64,000 nt of DNA. It comes from CAITJF01 sp032654645. GTDB lineage: Bacteria > Pseudomonadota > Gammaproteobacteria > Burkholderiales > Gallionellaceae. Shown here in pieces: positions 8,505-16,777 of this stretch. A program made the position numbers and the translations under genes. The DNA is taken from assembly GCA_032654645.1 (NCBI GenBank), contig JAULAW010000010.1:298824-362823 (forward strand). Direction: 5' to 3'. Below the pieces are notes generated by a model, which was not told where the DNA came from, made no database searches, and saw only the letters and a program-made list of their open reading frames with translations. How positions within the stretch are numbered: position 1 is the stretch's first letter; each line of letters begins with the position of its first letter.

Positions 8505-9804
8505 CATCAGAACCAGGCCGGACAACGGCTATCTGTTTATGGATTTCCGCTACAAGGGCGCGCGGTTCCGCGAGCAAACCGCTTTGCCGGACAACGCGGC
8601 AAACCGCAAGCGCCTGGAAAAAGCGATGGCCGCCATCGAAGACGGCATCGCGGCCGGCACTTTCGATTACAGCAGCTTCTTCCCGTCGAGCAAGAACGTC
8701 AAGAAGTTCGACGAGCTGAATGGCGCACCTGCGATTGATCCGGTGGCGGCAAACGTTGCCCAAGCCGTGGCTGCGCCGTCGGTCAACGGTGATGGCCCGC
8801 TGTTCCGCGTCTTCGCCGAAACCTGGTTCACCGAGAAGGAAGTGGAGTGGCGCAAATCGCACCGGATCACCGTGCGCGCCGATCTCGACAAGCTCCTCCT
8901 CCCCCGCTTCGGGGACAAGGTGGTCAGCCAGATCACCAAGGCAGACGTGCTTGGCTTCCGCGCCGAACTCAGCAAAGTAACCGCGCGGGGCAAGACAACT
9001 CCTGTATCCGCCCGCCGCATCAACAAGGTCTTCGGACCTTTGCGGCAAATCCTCGACGAAGCGGCCGACCGGTTCGATTTTCGCACACCTTTCCACAATG
9101 TCAAACAGCTCAAGTTCCGGAAAACCGACATCAAGCCGTTCTCCCTCGACGAGGTCAGGCAGATCCTCGACACGGTGCGCCCGGACTTCAAGCCCTACTA
9201 CACCGTCCGCTTCTTCACCGGCATGAGGACGGGCGAAGCCGACGGGCTGAAGTGGAAGTACGTGGACTTCGATCGCCGCCTGATTCTGGTGCGCGAGACC
9301 GTGGTGAACGGCGAGGAGGAATACACCAAGACGGACGGCTCGCAGCGCGACATCCGGATGTCGGGGGCGGTGTACGACGCGCTCAGGGAACAGGAGAAAT
9401 CCACCCGTCCCCTGTCGCCGTACGTGTTCTGCAACACCCTCGGCAAACCGCTGGTGCACAAGAACGTCACCAACCGCGTGTGGTATCCCCTGCTACGCCA
9501 TCTGGGAATGGAAAAGCGCCGCCCCTACCAGTGCCGCCACACCGCCGCCACACTGTGGCTGGCCTCGGGCGAGAACCCGGAGTGGATCGCGAAACAGATG
9601 GGGCACACCAACACCGAGATGCTGTTCCGCGTGTACTCGCGCTTCGTGCCCAACCTGACCCGGCAGGACGGGAGCGCGTTCGAGCGATTGTTATTACAGA
9701 GCGGTGCCGCGCAACCCAAACCGGCGGAAACCGGCCCGGACGAATCCAAACCCGGTGAAACCAAGCCCGGCGAGACAAAAATTACGGAGGTCTGCCATGA
9801 ATAA
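8497..9804 (+). CDS. Tyrosine-recombinase integrase (tRNA-Val element)
   Basis: 435 residues from the ATG at 8497, which has GGAGG at 8484-8488. Residues 1-75 form the arm-binding (DUF3596-like) domain, about 110-200 the SAM-like core-binding domain, and about 215-395 the catalytic domain. Catalytic residues visible are R244 (GMRTGEADGLKW), R347-H348 (PYQCRHTAATLWL, with the first His of HxxR replaced by Tyr, as is common in this subfamily), H in GHTNTEM, and nucleophile Y380 (VYSRF). The C-terminus carries a low-complexity KPGET-type repeat tail. It would catalyse site-specific integration at the adjacent tRNA-Val. Downstream it overlaps the OB-HD gene by 8 nt. Confidence 0.93.
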   Translation: MGSIRTRPDNGYLFMDFRYKGARFREQTALPDNAANRKRLEKAMAAIEDGIAAGTFDYSSFFPSSKNVKKFDELNGAPAIDPVAANVAQAVAAPSVNGDGPLFRVFAETWFTEKEVEWRKSHRITVRADLDKLLLPRFGDKVVSQITKADVLGFRAELSKVTARGKTTPVSARRINKVFGPLRQILDEAADRFDFRTPFHNVKQLKFRKTDIKPFSLDEVRQILDTVRPDFKPYYTVRFFTGMRTGEADGLKWKYVDFDRRLILVRETVVNGEEEYTKTDGSQRDIRMSGAVYDALREQEKSTRPLSPYVFCNTLGKPLVHKNVTNRVWYPLLRHLGMEKRRPYQCRHTAATLWLASGENPEWIAKQMGHTNTEMLFRVYSRFVPNLTRQDGSAFERLLLQSGAAQPKPAETGPDESKPGETKPGETKITEVCHE

Positions 9805-10795
9805 CTTCGATGATGCGAATCTGCGGGAAGCCTTGCAGGAGCAGATGGGGGAAGAGTTTGCCCCGGCAAGCCTGGGCTTGTTGCCGAGGATATTCCGCCT
9901 GATCTCGATCGGCCATGAGAAGGAGGGCGAGCGGCAAACCCGTTGCACCGCCACGATCTTCCACGAGAAGGCGGCGTTGCGGGTATGCTGGGTAACGGGT
10001 AATCCGGACGCCGAGTTGAAGCCGGGCGCGCTGGTTTCGCCCCGCTGGTTTGGCGCCTCCTCATACGAAAATGGCGCCATCCGGATCAGCCGCCTGGTGC
10101 TGCTGGAGCGCCCGGATACCTGGTTGAACCTGTTCTGCACCGTGCCGCATGGCTGGGTAAAAGACAGGGAGCTCATTGCGCGGGCGGCAAAGCTGGTGGA
10201 TGCCTTGCCCCGCCCCTACCGCCATCTCCTCAACGCCCTGTTCTGGGATGGCGGGCGGTTCAGGCGGTTCTGCACCCTGCAATCTTCCGCCTACGGGCAC
10301 CACTCCGAAGTGAACGGCAGCCTGCGCCATGCGGTGGAGGTGGCCGAGAGGATGCGGGATCATTGCAAGGCCACGGGGAAAGGAAGTGCGGCCTTGTGCA
10401 TTCTGGCGGGGCTGCTGCACGATGCCGGGAAGGCGGACGAGTACCGCCTGTCGCCCGATGGCGGGTGGGTGCCGACCGAGCGGGGCAAGCTGGTGTGGCA
10501 CAAGGCGACAATCATCGAGTGGGTGGCCGGGGCCAACGCAAAGTGGAACCTGATGTTGCCCGAGAAGAGCTACATGGCGCTGTTGCATTGCCTGCTCTCT
10601 TCCGCCCATGCGCCGGATTGGTTGGGCATCAGAAAGCCCGCGACACCGGAGGCGGCGCTCCTCTCGGGAATGGAGCAGCCATCCGGCCTGGAAGAGCTGA
10701 TGCGGCGCACCGCGCCCGGAGGCGCGGGTTGGGGCTTATACCACGCGCCTCTGAACGGGCGCCCCTGCCAGGCCGGTTCCGCTCGCCCGGATTGA
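9797..10795 (+). CDS. OB-fold plus HD-domain protein (YhaM-like nuclease candidate)
   Basis: 332 residues from the ATG at 9797, which uses GGAGG just upstream and overlaps the integrase stop by 8 nt. The junction sequence nearly duplicates the one before the integrase. Residues about 40-90 look like a nucleic-acid-binding OB fold (RQTRCTATIFHEKAALRV). Residues about 170-290 are an HD metal-dependent hydrolase: HHSEVNGSLRHAVEVAERM and the signature GLLHDAGK, with H208-D209. This order resembles the YhaM-type 3'-5' exonuclease and the HD part of MobH/TraI_2 relaxases. On a minimal integrative element it could process DNA or RNA during transfer or act as defence cargo. The biochemical role is inferred only. 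Confidence 0.75.
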   Translation: MNNFDDANLREALQEQMGEEFAPASLGLLPRIFRLISIGHEKEGERQTRCTATIFHEKAALRVCWVTGNPDAELKPGALVSPRWFGASSYENGAIRISRLVLLERPDTWLNLFCTVPHGWVKDRELIARAAKLVDALPRPYRHLLNALFWDGGRFRRFCTLQSSAYGHHSEVNGSLRHAVEVAERMRDHCKATGKGSAALCILAGLLHDAGKADEYRLSPDGGWVPTERGKLVWHKATIIEWVAGANAKWNLMLPEKSYMALLHCLLSSAHAPDWLGIRKPATPEAALLSGMEQPSGLEELMRRTAPGGAGWGLYHAPLNGRPCQAGSARPD

Positions 10796-10850
10796 TGCTG
10801 ATCGGGAAAGCTGCAATGCGTAATGCAGCATGCTGCAACAGCCCGGAAGC

Positions 10851-10887
10851 CACAACGCCCCCGAACTTGGGCGTTGTGTTTCCTGTT
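10851..10887 (+). terminator. Rho-independent terminator after the xis-int-HD operon
   Basis: Perfect 10-bp stem CACAACGCCC (10851-10860) / GGGCGTTGTG (10869-10878) with an 8-nt loop, followed by TTTCCTGTT. It is 55 bp past the HD gene stop. The hairpin also lies downstream of the HU relic on the other strand and may originally have served that gene. Confidence 0.75.
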
Positions 10888-10898
10888 CAAGGTGGGCG

Positions 10899-11086
10899 TT
10901 ACTTCCCGCCGCCGTTTATCGCCGCCTTGAGCGTGTCTCCCGCTTTGAATGCGGGAGCCTTGGATACTTCGGTCTTCATGCTTCACCGGTTGCGGGGTTG
11001 CGGCCCGCGCGTGCTGCGCGCGCGGAAACAGCGGCACCCAACACTGTGCTACAAGTCACCGAAGCGGTTTCATGAAATCCGCCCAT
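10899..11086 (-). pseudogene. Frameshifted HU-family DNA-binding protein relic
   Basis: From an ATG at 11086 the minus strand encodes MGGFHETASVTCSTVLGAAV followed by SARAARAGRNPATGEA and a stop. RAxRxGRNPxTGE is the DNA-binding arm signature of HU/IHF proteins. In a shifted frame immediately after (ATG at about 10980) comes MKTEVSKAPAFKAGDTLKAA ending INGGGK, the standard HU C-terminus. One frameshift at about 10978 separates the halves, and the N-terminal dimerisation part is missing. It marks a decayed chromosomal gene at the boundary between the tRNA-associated element and the secretion locus. Confidence 0.65.
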
Positions 11087-11117
11087 TGCAAGACGAAAAA
11101 GCCGAAGGAAGCTCACT

Positions 11118-12938
11118 CTAAGGCGAAAACGTCAGCGTGCGTTGGGCCAAGCTTCCTGCGAGCGCATTCCCCGCCACATCGGTGATGCCAACACCAAGTA
11201 TCACGGTGCTGGTATTGGCGCACGCAATCGGCGCGGAGAAATCCAGCACCACCGTGGTGGGCGAGGTCAGCTTGGCCGCGCTGATATTCGCCCCCGTATA
11301 ATTGCCGGGCGTTTCAGCGGCGCTCACGTTCAGCGGCTCGCCGAATGTAAACTGCACCTGCCCGTTTGCGGTCACTGCACCGGGCGTGGTCACCGTCATG
11401 CTGGTTCCGCCCGGCGCGACGCAGGTTCCCGCAGTTCCCACGGGGGCTGGCGCGATGACATCTTTGACCGGAACTTCATTGCTCGGCGCAGATTCGATCA
11501 AATCAGAATTGATCGACGTAACCCTATAGGCATAGCTCTGCGCGACTTCGGGGAGCGGCAGCAGATTAAATCCCGATTGCGCCTGTGTGTCGGTATAAGT
11601 GGAGGCGGTCACCGGCCCCGCTATCAGCACAAACGGTTCAACCACGCTCCCGACGGCATTGCTGCCGGTAGAGCGATAAACGTTGTAGCCTTTGGTCGCG
11701 CCTGTCGCGGGCTGCCAATCCAAGGTCACGCCGGTGGCATTCCTGTCCAGGCCGGGCGCATCGGGACTCAGAATGACGGGGGGAACGGCGGCGATCCCGC
11801 CGTTGGTGGTAAAGGTCAGCAAATGGCCCGCCGTCAGCACGGGACTGTTTTCCAGGCCGTTGCCCGCACTGTCTTTCAGCTTGCCCAGGGCGGTGCCGGA
11901 CGGGGATAACAAAGACAAATCAACCGTGAATTTCGACGAAGTCCCGGTCGCCGGGAGGCTGATCGTCAACGCATCGAAGGTCGCGTTCCAGGATAGGATA
12001 TGGGCATAGTTGCCCGCCGCTTTCTTGCCCCCGTAGGACACATTAATGTCGTGGTAAATATTATCCGCCACGGAAGGGTTGGGCGTGCTGTACGCATCCT
12101 GCAGGATCGGTTCATTGAAAGCGAACACCACGTTGACCGCGCCGGGCGCAATATCCGCATTGTTGTCGGGAGAAACTTTGATGATGCGCGGAGAATAATT
12201 GTCCGTGGCGGTCAATATCAAGGATTTCGTTCCGCCCAAAGACAATTGCAAGACCTGGTTGTCGTATAGCTTCCCCGTTGTGATATTGCCCTGCTTGGCG
12301 CCATCGCCGGTGCGCCCGACCAGCTTGTAATCCACCCCGGCTTCGACATTCGAAAATACATATTCGCCGGTGATCGCATCGGCGGTCGCGGTGCGAACCA
12401 CATTGCCCGCCATGCCGGTGGTGTTGTCCTGCAGCTCGACTGTCGCGCCGGCAAGCGGGAGCAAACTGCTGTCGCCCACCACGCCGCGTATCGTGGCAGA
12501 CAATTTACCGACCTTGAAATCGTGGTTTGCGGCTGTTGCCGCCGCGCTCAGCGGCATGGTGAATTTGCTGTCCGGGTAACGCGGCGCCGCAGCCGGGTCG
12601 GTCATGTTCACGGGGGATGTCACGCCGCTCAACGTGATGGTGGCCTGATAATCGCGCGCAACGCCGTTTCCGCTATTGGCCGCGACATTGGCGATCTCGT
12701 AATGCCCGCCGCCGCTGGTGGTGGCGGTTCTCGATCCGATACCGATCTTCGCTCCGGCGATGGGCTCGCCGGTCGCGGCATCGGTTAACTGACCTTGCAA
12801 GGTCACCATGGTCGGCGTGGTGGTATTCTGCGACGGCGCGGGAATTGAGCCGCCACAGCCTGCTAACACACTGACCAGCAATACCGCCAGCATCCATCCG
12901 GCATGTCTGGCCGTGGACAATGTTTTATGCTTTATCAC
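11118..12938 (-). CDS. Lipoprotein with carboxypeptidase-regulatory/Ig-like and FnIII-like domains
   Basis: A GTG at 12938, preceded by AAGGGG at 7 nt, gives a 606-residue precursor. This is preferred over the upstream ATG at 12995, which lacks a good ribosome site. The signal peptide ends in the lipobox LAGC (WMLAVLLVSVLAGCGG). After it come a carboxypeptidase-regulatory-like fold (VTLQGQLTDAATGEPIAGA), a second such repeat, a bacterial Ig-like (Big_5/SbsA) domain (PRIIKVSPDNNADIAPGAVN), a fibronectin-III-like stretch (TLDWQPATGATKGYNVYRS) and a C-terminal Big_5-like domain. It is the last gene of the T1SS operon. A surface or periplasmic structural role linked to the giant RTX proteins is plausible but inferred. 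Confidence 0.85.
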   Translation of the reverse strand: MIKHKTLSTARHAGWMLAVLLVSVLAGCGGSIPAPSQNTTTPTMVTLQGQLTDAATGEPIAGAKIGIGSRTATTSGGGHYEIANVAANSGNGVARDYQATITLSGVTSPVNMTDPAAAPRYPDSKFTMPLSAAATAANHDFKVGKLSATIRGVVGDSSLLPLAGATVELQDNTTGMAGNVVRTATADAITGEYVFSNVEAGVDYKLVGRTGDGAKQGNITTGKLYDNQVLQLSLGGTKSLILTATDNYSPRIIKVSPDNNADIAPGAVNVVFAFNEPILQDAYSTPNPSVADNIYHDINVSYGGKKAAGNYAHILSWNATFDALTISLPATGTSSKFTVDLSLLSPSGTALGKLKDSAGNGLENSPVLTAGHLLTFTTNGGIAAVPPVILSPDAPGLDRNATGVTLDWQPATGATKGYNVYRSTGSNAVGSVVEPFVLIAGPVTASTYTDTQAQSGFNLLPLPEVAQSYAYRVTSINSDLIESAPSNEVPVKDVIAPAPVGTAGTCVAPGGTSMTVTTPGAVTANGQVQFTFGEPLNVSAAETPGNYTGANISAAKLTSPTTVVLDFSAPIACANTSTVILGVGITDVAGNALAGSLAQRTLTFSP

Positions 12939-13017
12939 TTCAAAACCCCTTTTTTCGTGCTTACTGTTGGCAAGCAAAACCTTCATTAGAAACATCCAAA
13001 TCTCGATACTGCAATCA

Positions 13018-14073
13018 CTAAAACTGATACGCCGCGCCCAGAAAGAGCGCCCAAGAGCTCCACTGCACCGGGTTGAGCGGGTAATCGGCCGTCGCCCCGG
13101 AAGCGAAGAACGTCCGGTCGTATCCGCCGCTCGTCCGCCATCTTTGATAGCCCAGCGAAGTATTCATCAGAAAGTTTTTGCTGTGGCGGTACGAACCCTC
13201 CAGCGTTCCCACCAGCCCGTGACCGGTGGCAACATGTTTGAAACTGATCGGATGGGCAAGATTGTCGCGCAAATTCCAGTTGGCTTCCGCCGCATAATCC
13301 GCCCAGTGATATTCGCCGGTAGCGGTGAGCGTGATATTGCCGCCAACACCGAGCAGCGCGTCCATTCCCAGCCACGGCCCTTGCCACTTGGTGTCGTAGC
13401 TGTTATTTAAGCCGGGAAACGCGCCGCTGGCGGGGAGGGTTTGATAGCCGTCAACCATCGTAAAACTCTGTTGGTGGGCGGACATCCCCGCCAGCGGCGC
13501 CACATGCAACACCTCGCCGTTGGCCAGATCCAGCACGCGGATTTTTTTGCCCAGCGCGAGGCTCATGTCGCGCACGGCGCCGCCGGTCCGGTTATTCGAC
13601 CTGGAATATTCCTGCGCGTAATTGCTGCCCGCATAATCCGAATCCTGATTTGCCCCGGACTTGACGGCCCCGGCAGAAACATATCCGCGCAGCAACCAGC
13701 CGTCGCGCAGATTCAGCTTGGCGGCGGCGCGGATTTGCGCGATGAGGGTATCCTTCCAGCTCACTTCGGAAGCGACGTTGGTGGCGCCATCGGCGATGCT
13801 CCAGCGCAAACTGTCCATACGGTAACCCGCGCTCAGGGCATATTCGAAGGGCGGAACAGGCGGTTCACGCTCCGCCATGCGTTTGGCCAACTGTGTGTCT
13901 TCTTCCTTGACCTGGAACGATCGGGGCGCGGGCTCATCGGCGAAGGATTTACCGGAAATGAATGCTGATGAAAGGCAGATCGCGGCAAACGCAACCGTGC
14001 GGCATCGCTTCCAAAGTTCGATGTCCGTTTTGCGATCCGGGCGGCGGGCGAGTTGTGGCGCGGCGATATTCAT
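13018..14073 (-). CDS. Outer-membrane beta-barrel protein, omptin-like
   Basis: 351 residues with an N-terminal export signal (about 25-45, TVAFAAICLSSAFISGKSFA) and alternating amphipathic strands ending in the outer-membrane C-terminal signature GAAYQF. The mid-region LNLRDGWLLRGYVSAGAV, DSDY, SRSNN and the closing aromatic strands recall the ten-stranded omptin family. I cannot confirm the Asp/His protease residues, so protease activity is not claimed. Its start overlaps the TolC stop by 4 nt (ATGA), placing it firmly in the secretion operon. If it is an active omptin-type protease it could cut or release the giant RTX proteins at the surface. Confidence 0.65.
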   Translation of the reverse strand: MNIAAPQLARRPDRKTDIELWKRCRTVAFAAICLSSAFISGKSFADEPAPRSFQVKEEDTQLAKRMAEREPPVPPFEYALSAGYRMDSLRWSIADGATNVASEVSWKDTLIAQIRAAAKLNLRDGWLLRGYVSAGAVKSGANQDSDYAGSNYAQEYSRSNNRTGGAVRDMSLALGKKIRVLDLANGEVLHVAPLAGMSAHQQSFTMVDGYQTLPASGAFPGLNNSYDTKWQGPWLGMDALLGVGGNITLTATGEYHWADYAAEANWNLRDNLAHPISFKHVATGHGLVGTLEGSYRHSKNFLMNTSLGYQRWRTSGGYDRTFFASGATADYPLNPVQWSSWALFLGAAYQF

Positions 14074-15416
14074 CTTGTTCCGAGGGGGTGATTTTTCAGC
14101 AGAGCGTTGGTGCCGAGCACATCGGCTTCGCCCAGAATGCCTGCGGCAGCCTTCAGCTTCAGCGCGTGCAGCAGCGTCTCGTAGCGCGCATTGATCAAAT
14201 CTCTTTGGGTGGTGTAATACTGCTGTTCGGCATTCAGCACATTGATGTTGCTATAGATACCCAGCTTGTATCCGGCGCGGTTCCCGTCGATCGCGCTCTG
14301 GCCAGATTCGATGGCCGACATGAGTGCGGTGATTTGCGCCAAACCGTTCACCACTCCCGCAAAGGCCATGCGCGCATCGGTGGTCGCCTGGCGGCGCGCG
14401 GCTTCCAGCTCGGCGCCCGCGCGGTATTTGTTGGCGACCGCCTCTCCCACCCGGGAGCTGGTTGCGCCACCGGCAAATAACGGAACATTGAACTGTATCC
14501 CGGCTTGCCGGGTATGGCCGCGCGAGGCGAAATCGGCCGGTGTGACGGTGCTGCCCGTCGCATAGTTCTCGCCGTAGGATGCCACCAGATCGAGGGTGGG
14601 AATATGTTCCGCCCTGGCCTTCCCGACCGCGGACTCGGCGGCCAGCAGGCCGGATTGCGCCGCCCGCACGGTCGGATGATCGGCGCGCGCCCGGTTGATC
14701 CAGGGTTGCGGCTCATCCGGCTGCGGGGATGGAATCGTTACGGCAGGATCCAGCGCGGCCAGTTGCTCGGGAACTTCATCGACGATCTTGCCGAGTTCGG
14801 CGCTCTTGGCATCCCGTTCGCTGCGCGCCGCCACCAGATGCGATCGGGCCAGGTCGAGCCGGGCCTGCCCGTCATGCACATCGGTGATGGCCACCACGCC
14901 TTTTTCAAAGCCGCGCCTGGCCAGCTCCAGTTGCTCCGCCGTGGCGGTGATCTCCGCTTCCGCAACCTTGATGCCCTCGCGGCTCGCCAGCACCCCAAAA
15001 TAGGCCTGGGTGATACGCAGGATGAGGTTTTGCTCGGCCAGAAGGTATTGCGCCTGCGCTTGTTCCAGTGTGACCCGGGCTTCGTCGTACGCATACAGGT
15101 TCTGCATCCGGATCAACGGCTGCGTCAGTTGCAGCGACCAGTTCCACGCATGCACCCGGCGGTCGACCGCCTGAGCGTTGCTGTATTGGTTCTGCGCGCG
15201 GGTGAGAGTGTTGGTTCCGCTCGCGTTCACCGCCGGCAGCAACCCGGCGATTGCCTGCGGGTACTTTTCCCGGGCGGCTTTCAGGGTATAGCGCGCCACT
15301 TCAAACTCCGGGTCGTTGCGCAGGGCCAACCGGTACATGTCCAGCAAATCTGCCGCGCGGGCGGACAAGCCGCTGGTAAGAAACCCGAACACGGTTAGCC
15401 AAATAACAAACCTCAC
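14070..15416 (-). CDS. TolC-family outer-membrane channel of a type I secretion system
   Basis: 448 residues with signal peptide (VIWLTVFGFLTSGLSARA) and the two internally homologous coiled/beta repeats of the outer-membrane efflux family: LLDMYRLALRNDPEFEVARY at the start, GIYSNINVLNAEQQYYTTQR late. It forms the outer-membrane duct through which unfolded RTX substrates leave the cell. Length and order match T1SS TolC proteins encoded next to HlyD. It overlaps hlyD by 4 nt upstream and the barrel gene by 4 nt downstream. Confidence 0.92.
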   Translation of the reverse strand: MRFVIWLTVFGFLTSGLSARAADLLDMYRLALRNDPEFEVARYTLKAAREKYPQAIAGLLPAVNASGTNTLTRAQNQYSNAQAVDRRVHAWNWSLQLTQPLIRMQNLYAYDEARVTLEQAQAQYLLAEQNLILRITQAYFGVLASREGIKVAEAEITATAEQLELARRGFEKGVVAITDVHDGQARLDLARSHLVAARSERDAKSAELGKIVDEVPEQLAALDPAVTIPSPQPDEPQPWINRARADHPTVRAAQSGLLAAESAVGKARAEHIPTLDLVASYGENYATGSTVTPADFASRGHTRQAGIQFNVPLFAGGATSSRVGEAVANKYRAGAELEAARRQATTDARMAFAGVVNGLAQITALMSAIESGQSAIDGNRAGYKLGIYSNINVLNAEQQYYTTQRDLINARYETLLHALKLKAAAGILGEADVLGTNALLKNHPLGTR

Positions 15417-16774
15417 CGTTCGCGCCCGCTTTCATAGAGGGTTTTGCTCACCGGCGACAGCAGATATTGCATCACGGTGCGGTCGCCCTGATTGATCTCG
15501 GCCACCACTTGCATGCCCGGCATCAGCTTCAGTTGCTTGCCTTCCGATTCGAACACCTGGCTGCTTAACGTTACGATGGCTTTGTAAACCGATGGTTGAG
15601 ATTGCGGCTTGTCTTTAGCCTGGTCTTTGTTCTGCGACTGGTTTTCGCTGCTGTCCGCCTGGATGCGGCTGACCTCGCCCTCCAGCATGCCGTACTTCGC
15701 GAACGGGTAGGGCGCCAGTTTCACCTTGACTTTTTGCTGGGGATAGACAAAGCCGACATCGTCGTTCTTGATCATGATCTCGGCCACCAGGGGTTCATTC
15801 TCCGGGACGATAGACAGCAGTACTGTACCGGGCGAAACCACCGAGCCGATGGTGTGGGTGGCAATATCCTTGACGATGCCCGCCTGCGATGCCTTTAACT
15901 CCAGCAGCCCCGTCTTGTGCTCCTGCTTGAGCCAGTCCTGTTCCAGTTTGCGGTGCTGCCCGCCCGCTTCCACGCGCTCGTTTTGCAGGTCGCTGCGGTA
16001 TTTCGAAGTGATCTGATTGATTTGCGATTTGGCTTGATTGATCGCTGCCTCCAGGCTGGCGACTGTCGATTGCTGCGCGCGCAGGTCCTGGGATTTTTCC
16101 AGATAGTCGCGCTGTTTGTCCAGCACCGTCATTTGCGGCGCGTAACCCTCCTTGCCCATGTCGGCATACGAATCGGCTTGCTGTTTGAGGATAGGCGTGA
16201 TCTGCTGCAGCTTGGATAACACTTCCTGCGCCGAATCGTATTCGCGTTGGGTCTTTTCCAGAGCTTGCTGTGCTTGTTCCAGCGCATCTGTGTAAGACAG
16301 CCGGCGGTCGCGATACTGGGAATCGATCTGGTTGAACAAGTCATTCGGGTCATCGCGTTTCCTGACCAATGCCGCGCCTGCCAGCTCCGCATCGATGCGG
16401 CGCAACTGCAACGAGCGCAGTGCAAGTTCGTTGCCTATCATCTTGGTATCCGCATTAGCCAGATGGGTGTCCATGCGCATCAATACTTGCCCTTGCTTGA
16501 CCTGCTCGCCTTCCTTGACCAGTATTTCCTGCACGATACCGGCATCTGCGGGCTGCACGATTTTGATGTAGGTCTCCGGCACCAGGCGCCCCTCGGCGCT
16601 GGCGATGATGTCCAGTTTGCCGAAGATCGCCCACAGCATCAGGATGGCGAACAGGATGCTGACGGTGTATATCACCGCGCGGGGCAAGCGCGCGGGCGGG
16701 CTTTCCTGGATGGCCAGCAACCCCGGGGCGAAGTCCAGCGCCTCCGGGGACAGGGCGGTTGATTTTGCTGTCAT
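15413..16774 (-). CDS. HlyD-family periplasmic adaptor (membrane fusion protein)
   Basis: 453 residues. One N-terminal membrane helix at about 34-52 (AVIYTVSILFAILMLWAIFG), then the HlyD barrel/lipoyl start (VPETYIKIVQPADAGIVQEI), a long coiled coil at about 150-270, the second lipoyl half and the C-terminal beta domain (LKLMPGMQVVAEI). It links the inner-membrane ABC exporter to TolC. It starts 3 nt after the giant RTX gene A stop, so the giant, hlyD, tolC, barrel gene and probably the lipoprotein gene form one operon. The partner ABC ATPase, usually adjacent, is absent from the window. A low-complexity SSENQSQNKDQAKDKPQSQP linker sits near residue 380. Confidence 0.93.
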   Translation of the reverse strand: MTAKSTALSPEALDFAPGLLAIQESPPARLPRAVIYTVSILFAILMLWAIFGKLDIIASAEGRLVPETYIKIVQPADAGIVQEILVKEGEQVKQGQVLMRMDTHLANADTKMIGNELALRSLQLRRIDAELAGAALVRKRDDPNDLFNQIDSQYRDRRLSYTDALEQAQQALEKTQREYDSAQEVLSKLQQITPILKQQADSYADMGKEGYAPQMTVLDKQRDYLEKSQDLRAQQSTVASLEAAINQAKSQINQITSKYRSDLQNERVEAGGQHRKLEQDWLKQEHKTGLLELKASQAGIVKDIATHTIGSVVSPGTVLLSIVPENEPLVAEIMIKNDDVGFVYPQQKVKVKLAPYPFAKYGMLEGEVSRIQADSSENQSQNKDQAKDKPQSQPSVYKAIVTLSSQVFESEGKQLKLMPGMQVVAEINQGDRTVMQYLLSPVSKTLYESGRER

Positions 16775-16777
16775 CGC

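Noticed and set aside
7570..11117. Duplicate of the tRNA-Val 3' end as attR
   Set aside because: Read through this interval without finding a convincing copy of the T-arm and acceptor sequence; it may lie outside or have decayed.
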